The notes under the pieces: model-generated
Seen by the model: only the letters and a program-made list of their open reading frames with translations
Database searches by the model: none
What the model was told of the DNA's origin: nothing
Program-made: the position numbers and the translations under genes
Part shown: one piece after another, positions 1 through 10,116 of the stretch
Numbering within the stretch: position 1 is the first letter of the stretch
Layout: the number at the start of each line of letters is the position of its first letter
DNA from: Fistulifera solaris
Lineage: Eukaryota > Bacillariophyta > Bacillariophyceae > Naviculales > Stauroneidaceae
Assembly: GCA_030295235.1 (NCBI GenBank)
Contig: AP026130.1
Span: forward strand, 744,001 to 808,000
Length of the DNA stretch: 64,000 nt
Direction of reading: 5' to 3'

Positions 1-1
1 T

Positions 2-803
2 TGCTGCTCGAATCCGCGTTCGAACTCGGAGTTTTGCAAATCGGTATATGCCAAGCATAAAGGAGATATCGAGTCGATCTGCCAGTACTGCTGTCGCGAA
101 CCACTCACTGTCGGAAGCGCTCGATACCTTCGTTCGAGCGGCGAGGACGAAGCTGAATTTAGCGGAGAGGGATTGGTCGTGCAAGACAGTGACGACATTC
201 AGGAGGGCGATGAGGTTGTTTACATTTCAGGCAACAAATACATATTACGCAAAGACAACTTTGAAATGGATGAAGAGAACGATGCGAAATACTTTCAACA
301 GAGGATTCATGCCGAGTTCAAGGAACGCAGCCTAAATATAGCAGTCCACGAAGAAGACTATAATGATATCCCGTGGTTTGCCTATGAGTGGATGGTTAAG
401 GTGGGCACGGAATACTATTACCGATATGAAGGAACCCAGTTGGTGCCCCCCTTGCTGGGAAGTTGTGCACTGGAGGGTGATGAAAGACCCCATCCGCGTT
501 CACAAGCGACAGATCGACGAATTGAATCGCCTTCTTGCCTGGCGATTGAACCCTGATACTTGCCAATCGGATACCGCAGGAGTCGTTTCGGATGATGGCA
601 ACACTGTTGACTTGAGCCGTGAGGTCATGTATTATCACGACCAGCACCGCAAGGTATTCTGTGAATGTCCCGCTTGGCCTTCTCAATTCCCTGGCGATCA
701 GGAATGGTGCCGAAACTATCGAGATGACACGAACTACGACCGTTTCTATACTCGTCCCTACAGTTTCGATTCTGGCGGCAAGTGGCATCCCAATGATGTT
801 TAA
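2..803 (+). CDS. alpha-carbonic-anhydrase-like protein, 3' part only
   Basis: Open from the window edge in frame 2, so the start and any upstream zinc-ligand histidines lie outside the window. The recognisable block is YEGTQLVPPC followed by EVVHWRVMKDPIRVHKRQ. It matches the alpha-CA signature around 'GSLTTPPC...W.V...PI.V...Q' that lines the active site. Where classical enzymes have Thr199-Thr200, this protein has Leu-Val, so hydratase activity is doubtful. A Cys- and Tyr-rich tail follows (HRKVFCECPAWPSQF ...) and ends with a TAA at 801. The frame changes from 2 to 3 at a run of six C near 440; dropping one base joins the signature perfectly, so this is probably an assembly indel. The family call rests on this one block. 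Function and location are not shown by the sequence. Confidence 0.6.
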
Positions 804-1075
804 GGATGCTACTCTCAAGCGAGCTGCGAGTCTTTTGCGCCGCCCTTCTTCATGCTATCACAGCTATATTCGTTCGTTCATTTATTCAAAAGACAAAAAA
901 CCATAATGTAGAAACACACAAAAAATAACTGTAGTCTATTCTGAGAACAAAAATCTAATACAGATGGTCTTGTCAACATTAATCCGTTTTTGATTACTAA
1001 CTAACGTTCAGGAGCCACATAGGGTATAAGTTTAACATCAAAATCTGCTAGGGGCTTGAAAATACGAGCTTTGGA

Positions 1076-1708
1076 TTACTTGCTATCTTCTTGCATGGTT
1101 TTCGCGAGAATGCTTTGCAAATCCGTAGGTTTGATAACACCTCCTTGGAAATTCAAAAGTAGGTCCAGCAATTTTTTCTTCTTGTCAGCAACACCGGAAG
1201 CGATGACCGCTTGTTGGGCGGGCGTGAGCCGAGCCCACGCTTCGGAGTTTTTCGCCAATGCTTTTTCCAGCGTTGAATTGACAATTTCCTCGACATTTTC
1301 TTTCTTCAGATAAAGAATTTCGTCTTCATCGGGGTCTTCCATGGACCCCGCCACACGGTAGGTGAGTTCGTCGCCTGTCTCGGGATTTGCCAATGTATCT
1401 CGTCCCAAGAAAATCACATCTTCTTGTGATCGATCCGGGAATCCGCCTTCGGGGAACGGATCGTAGTCGAGCACCCGTATAGCGACCGAGTCTGTGGTAC
1501 GGCCATCATGCTTCAGCAGAGTCGCCGACCACCAGTGCACCATGACTTCGTCCTTGTCCTCGCTTGAAATTTCCCATTTCACTTGAAACCGATCTCCTGC
1601 CTTGTATTTCATGGTTTCGGCTAAATCTAATACTTCTGTATCACTGCATGCACGTTTCGCGGTGGGTTCATCCACCGTTTTCGGCCGGACGCTTCGCGTC
1701 GACCGCAT
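1076..1708 (-). CDS. conserved hypothetical protein, possible Tudor-like N-terminal part
   Basis: An intact 210-residue single-exon frame. Residues about 34-75 (GDRFQVKWEI, then VHWWSATLLKHDGR, then AIRVLDYDPF) look like a small beta-barrel of the Tudor/Agenet/chromo-barrel type, with paired Trp and an acidic Asp-Tyr-Asp. The C-terminal half is acidic then helical (DEDEILYLKKENVEEIVN ... LTPAQQAVIASG). I do not recognise a named family. The ATG at 1708 is the first in frame. It faces the eIF5A-like gene head to head across about 360 bp, so the two could share a promoter region. Its 3' end converges on the alpha-CA-like gene. Confidence 0.6.
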   Translation of the reverse strand: MRSTRSVRPKTVDEPTAKRACSDTEVLDLAETMKYKAGDRFQVKWEISSEDKDEVMVHWWSATLLKHDGRTTDSVAIRVLDYDPFPEGGFPDRSQEDVIFLGRDTLANPETGDELTYRVAGSMEDPDEDEILYLKKENVEEIVNSTLEKALAKNSEAWARLTPAQQAVIASGVADKKKKLLDLLLNFQGGVIKPTDLQSILAKTMQEDSK

Positions 1709-2072
1709 TTTCTACCGGTGCCAGATTTTCGTCCGTTTGACTGCTCATTTTGTAATGAGTAGATTGATTAACGTAAGTGATGATGAAGAGAAACGATACG
1801 AATGATGCAGTCTCTATTCGAATAGATCACAAAGCAAGGTTTCTTTGCAGAAAAATGTCTTGCGTTGCAAAGAGCAAAGACGCAGAAGCAGAAGGCGGAG
1901 GATGGTTAACTGGCCGGCGCGCAAATGCCGCTCACTGTCGGTCTCCAGGCAAGCTGAGATGACGCCATATAAGTGACTCAAGCCACCCCTTCGTTTTTGT
2001 TTGCGAGCGCATCCGTATAATAATTTTGTTGCTGGCTTTTGGTTGACATTCAGTTATTCATGTTGTCGTCAT

Positions 2073-2609
2073 ATGTCAGGACTGGAAGATCGCTGTGCGC
2101 AGTTTCACGAAGCCGCAATAGGTTCGGGAAAATCGAAAGGAGCCGCCAAGGAGATTGCCACGTTGCGCAAATTTTTGTATCGCAATCAAACACAACGGTT
2201 CAGTGACAAGGCCTCGGCGAGGCTCCTCGATGCCATTGCCATTTTTGCGCAACACGAAGATGGTGAAGGATTGTTAGATGATGCTTTGAAAATGCCGTTT
2301 ACTGTCTTTTCGACGAAGCAGAAATCAAAAATGCTAAAATGGATGGAAGAACGAAAGAGACACAACAACGGCGGTGATAAATCAACAGCGGTCCCGACAA
2401 AGCTCATTCTGTTCTCTGTGATTGATGTGCAAGGCAATAAAGCGAGTCTCATGAACGAAGAGACTGGTGAAAGCTATGAGGATGTACTTCTTCCAGATGG
2501 TGAGCTCGGGGAAGCTATCCAGAAAGCGTTTGCTGCCAGCGACGAGGCTCTGGATGTGCTCGCCACTCTCGTCGGTGAAAGAGTTACAATCCACAACATC
2601 AAGCGATGA
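2073..2609 (+). CDS. protein with eIF5A-type C-terminal domain fused to a novel N-terminal region
   Basis: 178 residues from the ATG at 2073 (MSGLEDR). An in-frame ATG at 2001 would add 24 residues that do not resemble the rest. Residues about 110-178 (LILFSVIDVQGNKASLMNEE, then YEDVLLPDGELGEAIQKAF) track the C-terminal OB-fold of eIF5A closely, including the LP-x-(D/G)-x-LG-x-x-I element. The first 100 residues are helical and basic (SKGAAKEIATLRKFLYRNQ, MLKWMEERKRH) and do not contain the N-terminal SH3-like domain or the hypusine loop (TGKHGHAK-type). It therefore cannot be a hypusinated eIF5A. A nucleic-acid or ribosome-binding role is only inferred from the OB-fold. The frame is intact. 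Confidence 0.7.
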   Translation: MSGLEDRCAQFHEAAIGSGKSKGAAKEIATLRKFLYRNQTQRFSDKASARLLDAIAIFAQHEDGEGLLDDALKMPFTVFSTKQKSKMLKWMEERKRHNNGGDKSTAVPTKLILFSVIDVQGNKASLMNEETGESYEDVLLPDGELGEAIQKAFAASDEALDVLATLVGERVTIHNIKR

Positions 2610-2777
2610 TACTATTCCTCTCTAATAAGGTCAAATTATGAACGTACTGGCGCTACAACGGTCACATTGATATTACAACGAGTCCAGCCGAAAAGAGGAT
2701 AACTTGTCTTTTCGAGGAGTAATGACGGACCACACACCTTCAGCACAAAGGGTTATTTGTGATATTTGCTTTACGGA

Positions 2778-4072
2778 TCAAAATTGCTCAGCATCCGAAA
2801 GCTGAATGATCTCTTTGATAAGCCGACTTTGCTCGTCGCGGACTGCTCTTAGTCGCGCAGCCATGTCCATGGGTTTCACTCTGATTTTTATTTGCTTGTT
2901 CTCGCGAATCACAGTGAGCACTAGTGGCTGCGAAGGGACCAACAAATGATAAGAGTACACACACAATCAAACAGAACTTTGCTCAACATAATCATACCTT
3001 TCCAACAGCTGCCCGGTCAATAAAGAGTCGTGCATCCTCCGACGACTCGACGTCCTTTCCGCCAATGTTAGTAATGACATCGCGCACTCGAAGATTTCCT
3101 CTCTCCGCCGGTGTGAAAGGATTCACAGCTTTCACCAGTACTCCGTTAATTTCGGGAAGACGAATGTCTGTGTCTGATAGTCTGACATTCATTTGCCTCG
3201 CCCAAGCCGGCGAACATGTCACACAGCTATGCCCAAATAAGCGTGCTGTATCTCATGGCCTTGAGCAAGCTCGTTGATGATATCTCGGACTCGATTAATT
3301 TGGACTGAGAAAGTGATTCCCGTCTTTCTGGATCCCCAATTGATGCCAACGGCTTCATCTGTTTCCACGTTGATCAAAGGCCCCCCAGAGCAGCCGGGAT
3401 GCGTTGCTAAATCCGTCTGAATGGAGTCTACTATTGGAGAGGCAGCTCCGAACGGTTCCACTGCCCCGTAGGGGGAGTTCGTGGATCATTGGAGACCTCA
3501 GCAAACCTGATACGATTCCCATAGTGACTGTATTATGCAATCCGCTAGGATTTCCTATCGCGACGACAATTTGACCATTTCAATTCATCGCTGTCGACTA
3601 ACTTGGCACTCGGAAACTTGTCGTTCGCATCTGCCGGAACTATCTGTAGCACGGCAACGTCGATAATTGGATCAACTCCCTTAACAGCGGCTGCATATTC
3701 TCTCCCATCTGTCATGATCACGTCAATCTCGCGAGCATTTTTAATAACGTGCGCGTTTGTCAAGATCAAACCGTCTTGTGAGAATATAAAACCCGAACCC
3801 GTGCCTTCTTCATCCTCGCTAGATGTTTCATTTCCGTTTAAAGGATATTTCACCGTTTCAAGACGTACAACTGCAGGTCCAACCTTTTGGACCGTCTCTG
3901 CAATCAAATTCAAGCGCAATTGCTGCCACTGACTTGCTGTTGGAGTTACTTTCTCCGACTTGCTGGCATTTTTTGCTTCTCCGTGAAGGAATGGAATTAA
4001 CCATCCTTTCGATACTTTGATTGCATCGAAGGTGAAGAAAGTGAGGAGGACAATCACCAATTTTCTGGGCAT
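2778..4072 (-). pseudogene. HtrA/Deg serine protease copy A, broken
   Basis: First of five tandem trypsin-like protease plus PDZ genes. The ATG at 4072 opens a signal peptide (MPRKLVIVLLTFFTFDAIK). The triad positions are all visible: His in LTNAHVIKN, Asp in PIIDVAVLQI, Ser in GCSGGPL (Cys replaces the usual Asn before Ser). The PDZ part follows. The 150-nt last exon (2778-2927) encodes PLVLTVIREN ... LSDAEQF after a GTATGA...CGCAG intron (2928-2997). The frame is lost at least three times: near 3560, where AATGTTGG of the paralogues is two bases shorter; between 3460 and 3540, where a stretch diverges from every paralogue; and near 3225. A two-base loss plus a divergent stretch goes beyond the one-base homopolymer slips seen elsewhere, so I call it a true pseudogene, with moderate certainty. 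Confidence 0.65.
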
Positions 4073-4551
4073 TTTTATATTTTTGATTCAGCCAGTTGAA
4101 AGCGGACGAAATATGTGGCGTACTTCAAATTGGATTTGCAATGAAGAATCGAATATTGCGCTCGTCGATGTGCACCTGTTCCTAAAACTACTTTTCGAAA
4201 GCTATACCCTCAAATCATTGCGAACTGCCGTGTCGGCCAATTCCGGGACTCAAAGAATTATCACAACTCACAACATCTACAGCGGTCTACCAGAACATTT
4301 ATCCCAGTTCTTGTACTCGTGCGCAAATTCATGTACCGAAATCAAACGCTAAAGGCGTCGCACCGCGATATTCGTGAGGGACTGCTCTAGATGATGCTAC
4401 AAACATAGATGGACGAAACAAGAAAACAACAACTTCAAGAGTGCAAGAAGACTTTCATGAACTGGTGAAATCTAGAAGTGTATTTTGAACATTCGTTCCA
4501 GTCACAAAGCATAACAGGCTATGATTTGTCGACGCATATGGTTTCGAAAAG
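4073..4551. other. intergenic between HtrA copies A and B
   Basis: 479 bp. No gene; AT-rich with no repeat family member. It would hold the copy A promoter and the copy B 3' UTR. The short frame at 4017-4352 is antisense to the copy A signal peptide and is rejected. Confidence 0.5.
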
Positions 4552-5881
4552 TCAGAATTGTGCGACGTCGTTAAGAGTTCGAACGGCTTTAGCCATTTGC
4601 TCTTCTATCTCGCGAGCTTTTTTTAGTTGTTCGGCCAAGTCCATCGGTTGGACGCTGATTTCGACTATATGATTTTCACGTGCTACGGTGAGCACTAGCG
4701 TCTAAGAAAAGAGAAGCATCATTGATGAGTGTACTCTATGAGCCGGAGCCTGTGTCCAAGCGCAGCCTCACCTTTCCAACAGCTGCACGGTCAATCAAAT
4801 GGCGCACAGCGTCATAAGACTCTACGTCCTTCCCTGCAACTTTCACGATGACATCCCCCGGCCGGAGACCTGCAGTTTCAGCCGGTGTTGAAGGATGAAC
4901 AAAATATATAACGATTCCATGAATTTCGGGGATGAAATAGTCTAAGGTTGATACAGCATTGAGTTCTCTCGCAACATCCGGGGTACATGGCGCCGCAGAA
5001 ATTCCCAAGTATCCGTGTTTTACATTACGGCCACGACCAAGCTTGTTAATGATATGTCGGACGCGATTGATCGGAATCGAGAAAGTGGTTGCCTCCATGT
5101 TATCCGCGGCTCCGGTGTTGATACCTATGACATCACCTGTTTCAACGTCGACCAACGGGCCTCCAGAATTGCCAGGATTTAATGCTACACTCGTCTGAAT
5201 GTAGTCTACCTTTCTGTAAGAGCCTTTGTTCGCCACCATCAACCTCCTCGCCACCCCTGAGACAATTCCCAAGGTGACTGTGTTGTCCAATCCGCGGGGA
5301 GTTCCTATTGCGACGACAATTTGGCCAACATTCAAAACGTCGCTATCGATCAAATCTGCAACTGGAAATCCGTCACTTTCATCTGTTGGAACGATTTCCA
5401 ATACGGCGATATCAACGACTGAATCAATCCCTTTTACAACGGCTTTGTATTCTCTCCCATCTATCAAGATCACGTTGATCTCAGCAGCATCTTCTACAAC
5501 ATGTGCGTTTGTCAAAATCAGTCCCTCTTTTGAGAATATAAATCCCGATCCAATGTCGTCTCCACTACCACTGTTAGACTCTTCGTTTTCCTTGGAAGGG
5601 TTCGTTATCATGTTGATTGTCGCACGGCGAGACGCTTCGCTTTCCCTTGAAGAGTTTGTTACCGTATCAATACGTACAACAGCAGGTCCAACCTTGCAAA
5701 CCGTTTCTGTAACACAATCCAAGCGCATTCGTTGCCAGTATGAGGCTAGTGGTGTCTTTGTCTCATTATCGGTCGCGTGTTTTGGCTCTACGATTGAAGA
5801 GGGAGATTGCCATACATCCGGTGCTTTGAGGGCATTCGAGCCGAAAAAAGTGAAGAGCAGAATCAGGAATAGTTTGGGCAT
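4552..5881 (-). CDS. HtrA/Deg-type serine protease with PDZ domain, copy B
   Basis: The one fully intact member of the array and the reference for it. Exon 1 is 4772-5881, the intron 4702-4771 (GTGAGG...CTTAG), and exon 2 4552-4701, giving 419 residues. Order: signal peptide (MPKLFLILLFTFFGSNALKA); spacer with Ser-Arg rich stretch; chymotrypsin-fold protease with His in LTNAHVVED, Asp in SVVDIAVLEI and Ser in NPGNSGGPL; substrate loop with GINTGAADNMEATTFSIP; PDZ domain (TPAETAGLRPGDVIVKV, then the exon 2 strand LVLTVAREN); and a helical tail ending DVAQF. Family members degrade or refold damaged secreted or lumenal proteins as oligomers. 'NA-LKAP' at the signal cleavage site has Leu where Phe is typical for diatom plastid import, so either plastid or secretory targeting is possible. 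Confidence 0.9.
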
Positions 5882-5999
5882 GATATGATGAAATCATGCA
5901 GGAAACGCGTGCAAGAAGATTGTGTTTTAATGATGATTCTATCCGGTGGTTTGCAGTCCTCGATTTTTGAGAACCTTGAACTTGCGAGCTACTAAAAGG

Positions 6000-6782
6000 T
6001 GACCAACGACGCACAAAAGCCTGGTTCTCAAGCGGAACTTTGGCCTCTTAAAAATACTAAAATAGAACAACGTCTGTTCACTACAAAACCCAAGACCAAG
6101 ACTCCATCCTCACAGAAGTGTTTTATTGCAGTTATCTCTGATTGGATCACCGGGTTGAACTCGGTTCAATTCGGTTCAAAAATTGGCCCGAGTCCAATCT
6201 GGTCCAATCACTAAATTTTTGGGATAACTGACGGGACTCTCTAATTGAGTCGGAGAAGTACAAGGCGCGCGCACGTCAAAAGTAAAGCTTTTTCACGGAG
6301 TAACATCTTTTCATTCAATCGGAAGGATACCAGGAACTGTGCCAGGTATCGGCAACATCGGCAAGCTATCGTCTTTCTCCCTTTTTGGATGGCGGAAAGA
6401 TGAGAATGAAAAGCAATGAAGGGACAGCAGAGATGACAGCGTTCGTTTTCTGCGATAGATGTGCAAGCCGAATTAACCCGAGTTTCACAAAGTGAAGGGA
6501 TTAATGCAAAGTACTGGATGATTATGCTCTAGAAGGCGCACTCGGAGAGTCCAGAAAGCGTCTGCCTGGTATTGCAATCGACTTGCTCGTCACTATAAAT
6601 CGCAGAAATATCGACATACACTACACCGAAAGACGAGTTTACTACTTTCGCATCATTCGCTTCGACACAAACACTTGAAGTTAAGTGCGCCAAACGACCA
6701 ACGACCAACGTCCCATCTAGTTTTAAGCAAAGTAAATCTCAGAAATATCAGCACACGGGGTGTTCGAAGAGTCGCTGCATAA
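6000..6782. other. intergenic, no gene seen
   Basis: Lies between HtrA copy B (5' end) and copy C (3' end). It contains a short direct triplication of GGTTnAACTCGGTTCA-like words near 6150-6180 and AT-rich sequence. No convincing reading frame, tRNA or long repeat was found. It probably carries the copy B promoter. Confidence 0.5.
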
Positions 6783-8072
6783 ATCAAAACTGTCCGACAT
6801 CTTGAAGATTCAAAATTTCTTCAATCTTTCTATCCTGTTGCTCACGAGCTTCTTTTTAGTCGCGTGGCCAAATCCATGGGTTCGACGATGATTTCAACTT
6901 GATGATTCTCACGAACAACGGTGAGAACTAGCGGCTGCAAAGTCAGGGCACCATTGAAGACTAAGGATGAGTACACACGAGTAAAAGCACGAAACATTTT
7001 ACACGCTAAATCATACCTCTCCAACAGCTGCACGGTCGATGAAACGGCGTAAATCGTCAGGGACTTGTACGCCTTCCCCTCCAACTTCAATGATAACGTC
7101 ACCCAGACGAAGCTCGCCTTTTTCGGCAGGTGTGAATGGGTGAACAGTTTGTACAAAAACTCCGTGAATTTCGGGAGCGCGGTACGATGACGAGTCTATT
7201 AGTTTGGCATTGATTTGCCTTGCCCATGCCGGTGTACACTTCATCACAGATAATCCCAGATAACCGTGTTGTACCTCACGGCCTTGGCTTAGGGAGTCTA
7301 TGATATGTCGGATGCGATTAATCGGAATCGAAAAAGTGGTTCCTGCCATGCTATCTACGGAACCGGCATTAATTCCAACGACATCACCTGTTTCCACATC
7401 GATCAGCGGTCCTCCGGAGCTACCAGAATTCATCGCTACATCCGTCTGAATGTAGTCTACCTTTATATGGGGGCCGCTAATCGTAGTCGAAGATCTGCCC
7501 AAGCCCGACACAATCCCCATCGTCACTGTGTTATCGAATTCGGCAGGATTTCCTATCGCGACGACAATTTGACCAACGTTTAAGACATCGCTGTCCACCA
7601 GCTTTGCAACTGGAAATTCGTTACTTTCATTGGCTGAAACGATCTTTAGCACGGCTATGTCAACAATTGGGTCGATTCCTTTTACAATGGCTTCGTATTC
7701 TCTCCCATCAGGCAAGCTCACCGTTATTTTGTCGGCTTCTTCCATACCATGAGCTTTTGTCAAGATTAACCCGTCTTCTGAGAAAATGAAACCCGAACCA
7801 AAGTTTTGGCGTACCTCATCGCTAGGACCTTCGATTCCTTTGGAAGGCTTTGTTTCCGCAATAATTCGAACAACGGCTGGTCCAACCTTACGAACCGTCT
7901 CTGTAACGAAATCCAAGCGCAGCTCTCGCGAGGCTGGTGATGTTTCGTTCTTCAATTCGGTTGCATGTTTTGACCCAGCAACTGTGGATAAAGATTGCCG
8001 CCCCTCCGGTGCTTTCAATGCATTTGAGGTGAAGAAAGTGAGCATAAGAATGATCAATGAAAGTCTCGTCAT
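6783..8072 (-). CDS. HtrA/Deg-type serine protease with PDZ domain, copy C
   Basis: Exon 1 is 7017-8072 (352 codons, intact) and the intron 6935-7016 (GTATGA...GCAG). Exon 2 starts at 6934 with PLVLTVVREN. Signal peptide MTRLSLIILMLTFFTSNALK resembles copy B. The triad is His in LTKAHGMEE, Asp in [10 protein letters not shown], Ser in NSGSSGGPL. The residues around His (Lys for Asn, Gly for Val) and before Ser depart from copies B, D and E. As written, exon 2 stops at 6842 after RLKRSS. One base more in the A5 run near 6858 would restore KEAREQQDRKIEEILN and a tail ending DVGQF at 6783, as in the sister genes. The truncation removes only the C-terminal helix, not the PDZ domain. Confidence 0.8.
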
Positions 8073-8319
8073 CCTGTGATTGGAAATGATCCAGCCAGCA
8101 GGAAAGTAGTTGAACAGTGCAGTTTGGAATATGCTTTTCCTGCGAATATTGCGATTGTCGATTTTTGAGAACTCGAAATCAAAAGATCATGTTACGTCAG
8201 CAGTCGTGACAAACCCATCAATCCTAGCTATAATCGTTTCACTATTTTGCAGTAAAGTAAACCTTACCAGGTAAATAATTATGCATTATATCATCTATTT
8301 TTAAAAAGTCGCCGCGAAA

Positions 8320-9612
8320 TCAGAATTGCATGTCGTCTTTAAGGCGTTCAATTGCTTCTAACATTCTGTTTTCCTCATCGCGAGCTTCTCTTAGTCGCGT
8401 GACCAAGTCCATGGGCTGGACGCTAATTTCGATTTCCTGGCTGTCACGATATACAAACAGAGTAAGCGTCTGCGAAAAGATCAGCAAGAAAGATGAGCAT
8501 GAACACTTTTTAGAAATAATGGTTACTCGATTCGTGTCGTCATGCATCATCTTACCTCTCCAACAGCTGCACGGTCTGTGAACCGGCGTACATCGCCCGG
8601 AGACTCTACGGCCTTTCCACCGACTTTCAAAATAACATCGCCGCCACGAAGACCTGCTTCTGCGGCCGGTGTTGAGGGATGAACAAACCACACAAGAGCT
8701 CCGTGACTTTCGGGGAGGGTATAGGCTCCGGCTGCCTTGACATTCATTTGGGCTGCCCAAGGCGGTGTACATTTCACCACAGACACTCCCAAATAAGCGT
8801 GCTGCACCTCACGGCCTTGGCTTAGGGCGTCTATTATATCTCGGATTCGATTGATCTGAATCGAGAAAGTTGTTCCCGGCATGGTACTCAAAGTATTGGC
8901 GTTTATTCCAATGACATCACCCGTTTCCACATCGACGAGAGGTCCCCCAGAGTTTCCAGTATACAGCGCTACATCCGTCTGAATGTAATCTGCCGTTCTG
9001 TAGGCCTTCCTAACGAAGCTCTTTATATCCGCCCACGACCTTCCCGCGTTTGCTATGATCCCCTTCGTCACTGAATTGTCCAGTCCGTTGGGACTTCCTA
9101 TGGCGATGACACTTTGACCAATAGTCAAGCCGTCACTATCGCTCAATTTCGCAACTGGAAACTCGTCGCTTTTATCAGATGAAACGATCTGAAGCACAGC
9201 CACGTCAACGAATGAATCTTTTCCTTTGACAACGGCTTTGTATTCTCTCCCATCCATTAAGTTTACTTTGATTTCACGAGCGTATTCAATAACATGCGCG
9301 TTCGTCAAGACTAGACCGTCCTTTGAAAAATGAAGCCCGAACCCACGCCTGGTTGACCCTCTTTGCTAAAGGCATCATGATTCGCCGGAAGATTCAATTC
9401 TATTTCAATACGTACAACAGCAGGCCCGACCTTGCGAGCCGCCTCTGCCACAGAGTTTAAAGTCATTTGGTGCCCTGTTGCGACTAGAGGCGTCTCTTTT
9501 TTAGAAGCGGTGGCATTTTTCGGCGTTAAAATGTAATCAGCCACCCCTCCGATATCTTCATTGCACTCGAGTTGAGAAGAACGAGGAGAAGAATCAACAG
9601 AGGCTTGGCCAT
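8320..9612 (-). CDS. HtrA/Deg-type serine protease with PDZ domain, copy D (two one-base shifts)
   Basis: The start is the ATG at 9612 (MAKPLLILLLVLLNSSAMKI, a signal peptide), aligned with copies A-C. Exon 1 ends at 8556, the intron is 8470-8555 (GTAAGA...CGCAG), and exon 2 (8320-8469, 150 nt) ends DDMQF. The triad is His in LTNAHVIEY, Asp in SFVDVAVLQI and Ser in YTGNSGGPL. The frame slips twice, each time one base short in a T run: near 9530 (after GWLITF) and near 9325 (after GSGFIF, before LVLTNAH). Adding two bases makes exon 1 an exact multiple of three, in line with assembly indels rather than decay. PDZ: TPAAEAGLRGGDVILKVGG. It lies only 247 bp upstream of copy C. Confidence 0.75.
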
Positions 9613-10116
9613 CTTCAAAATAAGAAGCGATCTTTCAGAACAACGAGAATGAAAGCATACGAGCAGCGTTTATATGAAGAAATATAAATTATAAATCTCA
9701 ACGTTTTTGTCTATTACACTTTCGATCCGAAGCAATCATTTTGGTGCGCTCATCATTGTCGCTTTAAACCTTATGCGGTTTGCTGCATAACTTTGCGACA
9801 CGACTGAAATCCAGTCGGATTCATTCTTCCCCGGAGTAAATAATCTAAATTTTAGAGTTTCGGTATCAGAAAGCCATTATTTTGTAGTTCAATAGTTCGC
9901 GGAGATAGCGACTGATCATCGACTCATCACAATTAAAACCGTTTTGTCGCATGGCTTTAAATCCAGTGTTGGTGCTTGTCATGAAGTTGCTTTGCGAAGA
10001 GTACGACTGAACGTTAGCTCAAACTTCTTTTAAAAATTATCCACGCAATCCTGTACAAAACGGTCGAGTCTTTAACGTGGGTTTCCCAGATAAAGGCCAA
10101 AGTCGCGGTCTCAGGA
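9613..10116. other. intergenic with a short hairpin
   Basis: Between HtrA copies D and E. It holds CGACTG-AAATC-CAGTCG at 9801-9817, a 6-bp-stem hairpin with the same core as the dispersed element seen elsewhere, but without the ACTATAGTG flank. No gene seen. Confidence 0.5.

Noticed and set aside
1668-1748. Alternative start MSSQTDENLAPVENAVDAK for the 1.1-kb gene
   Set aside because: Out of frame with the gene and ends at a TGA after 26 codons. A one-base indel could join it, but nothing in the sequence forces this.
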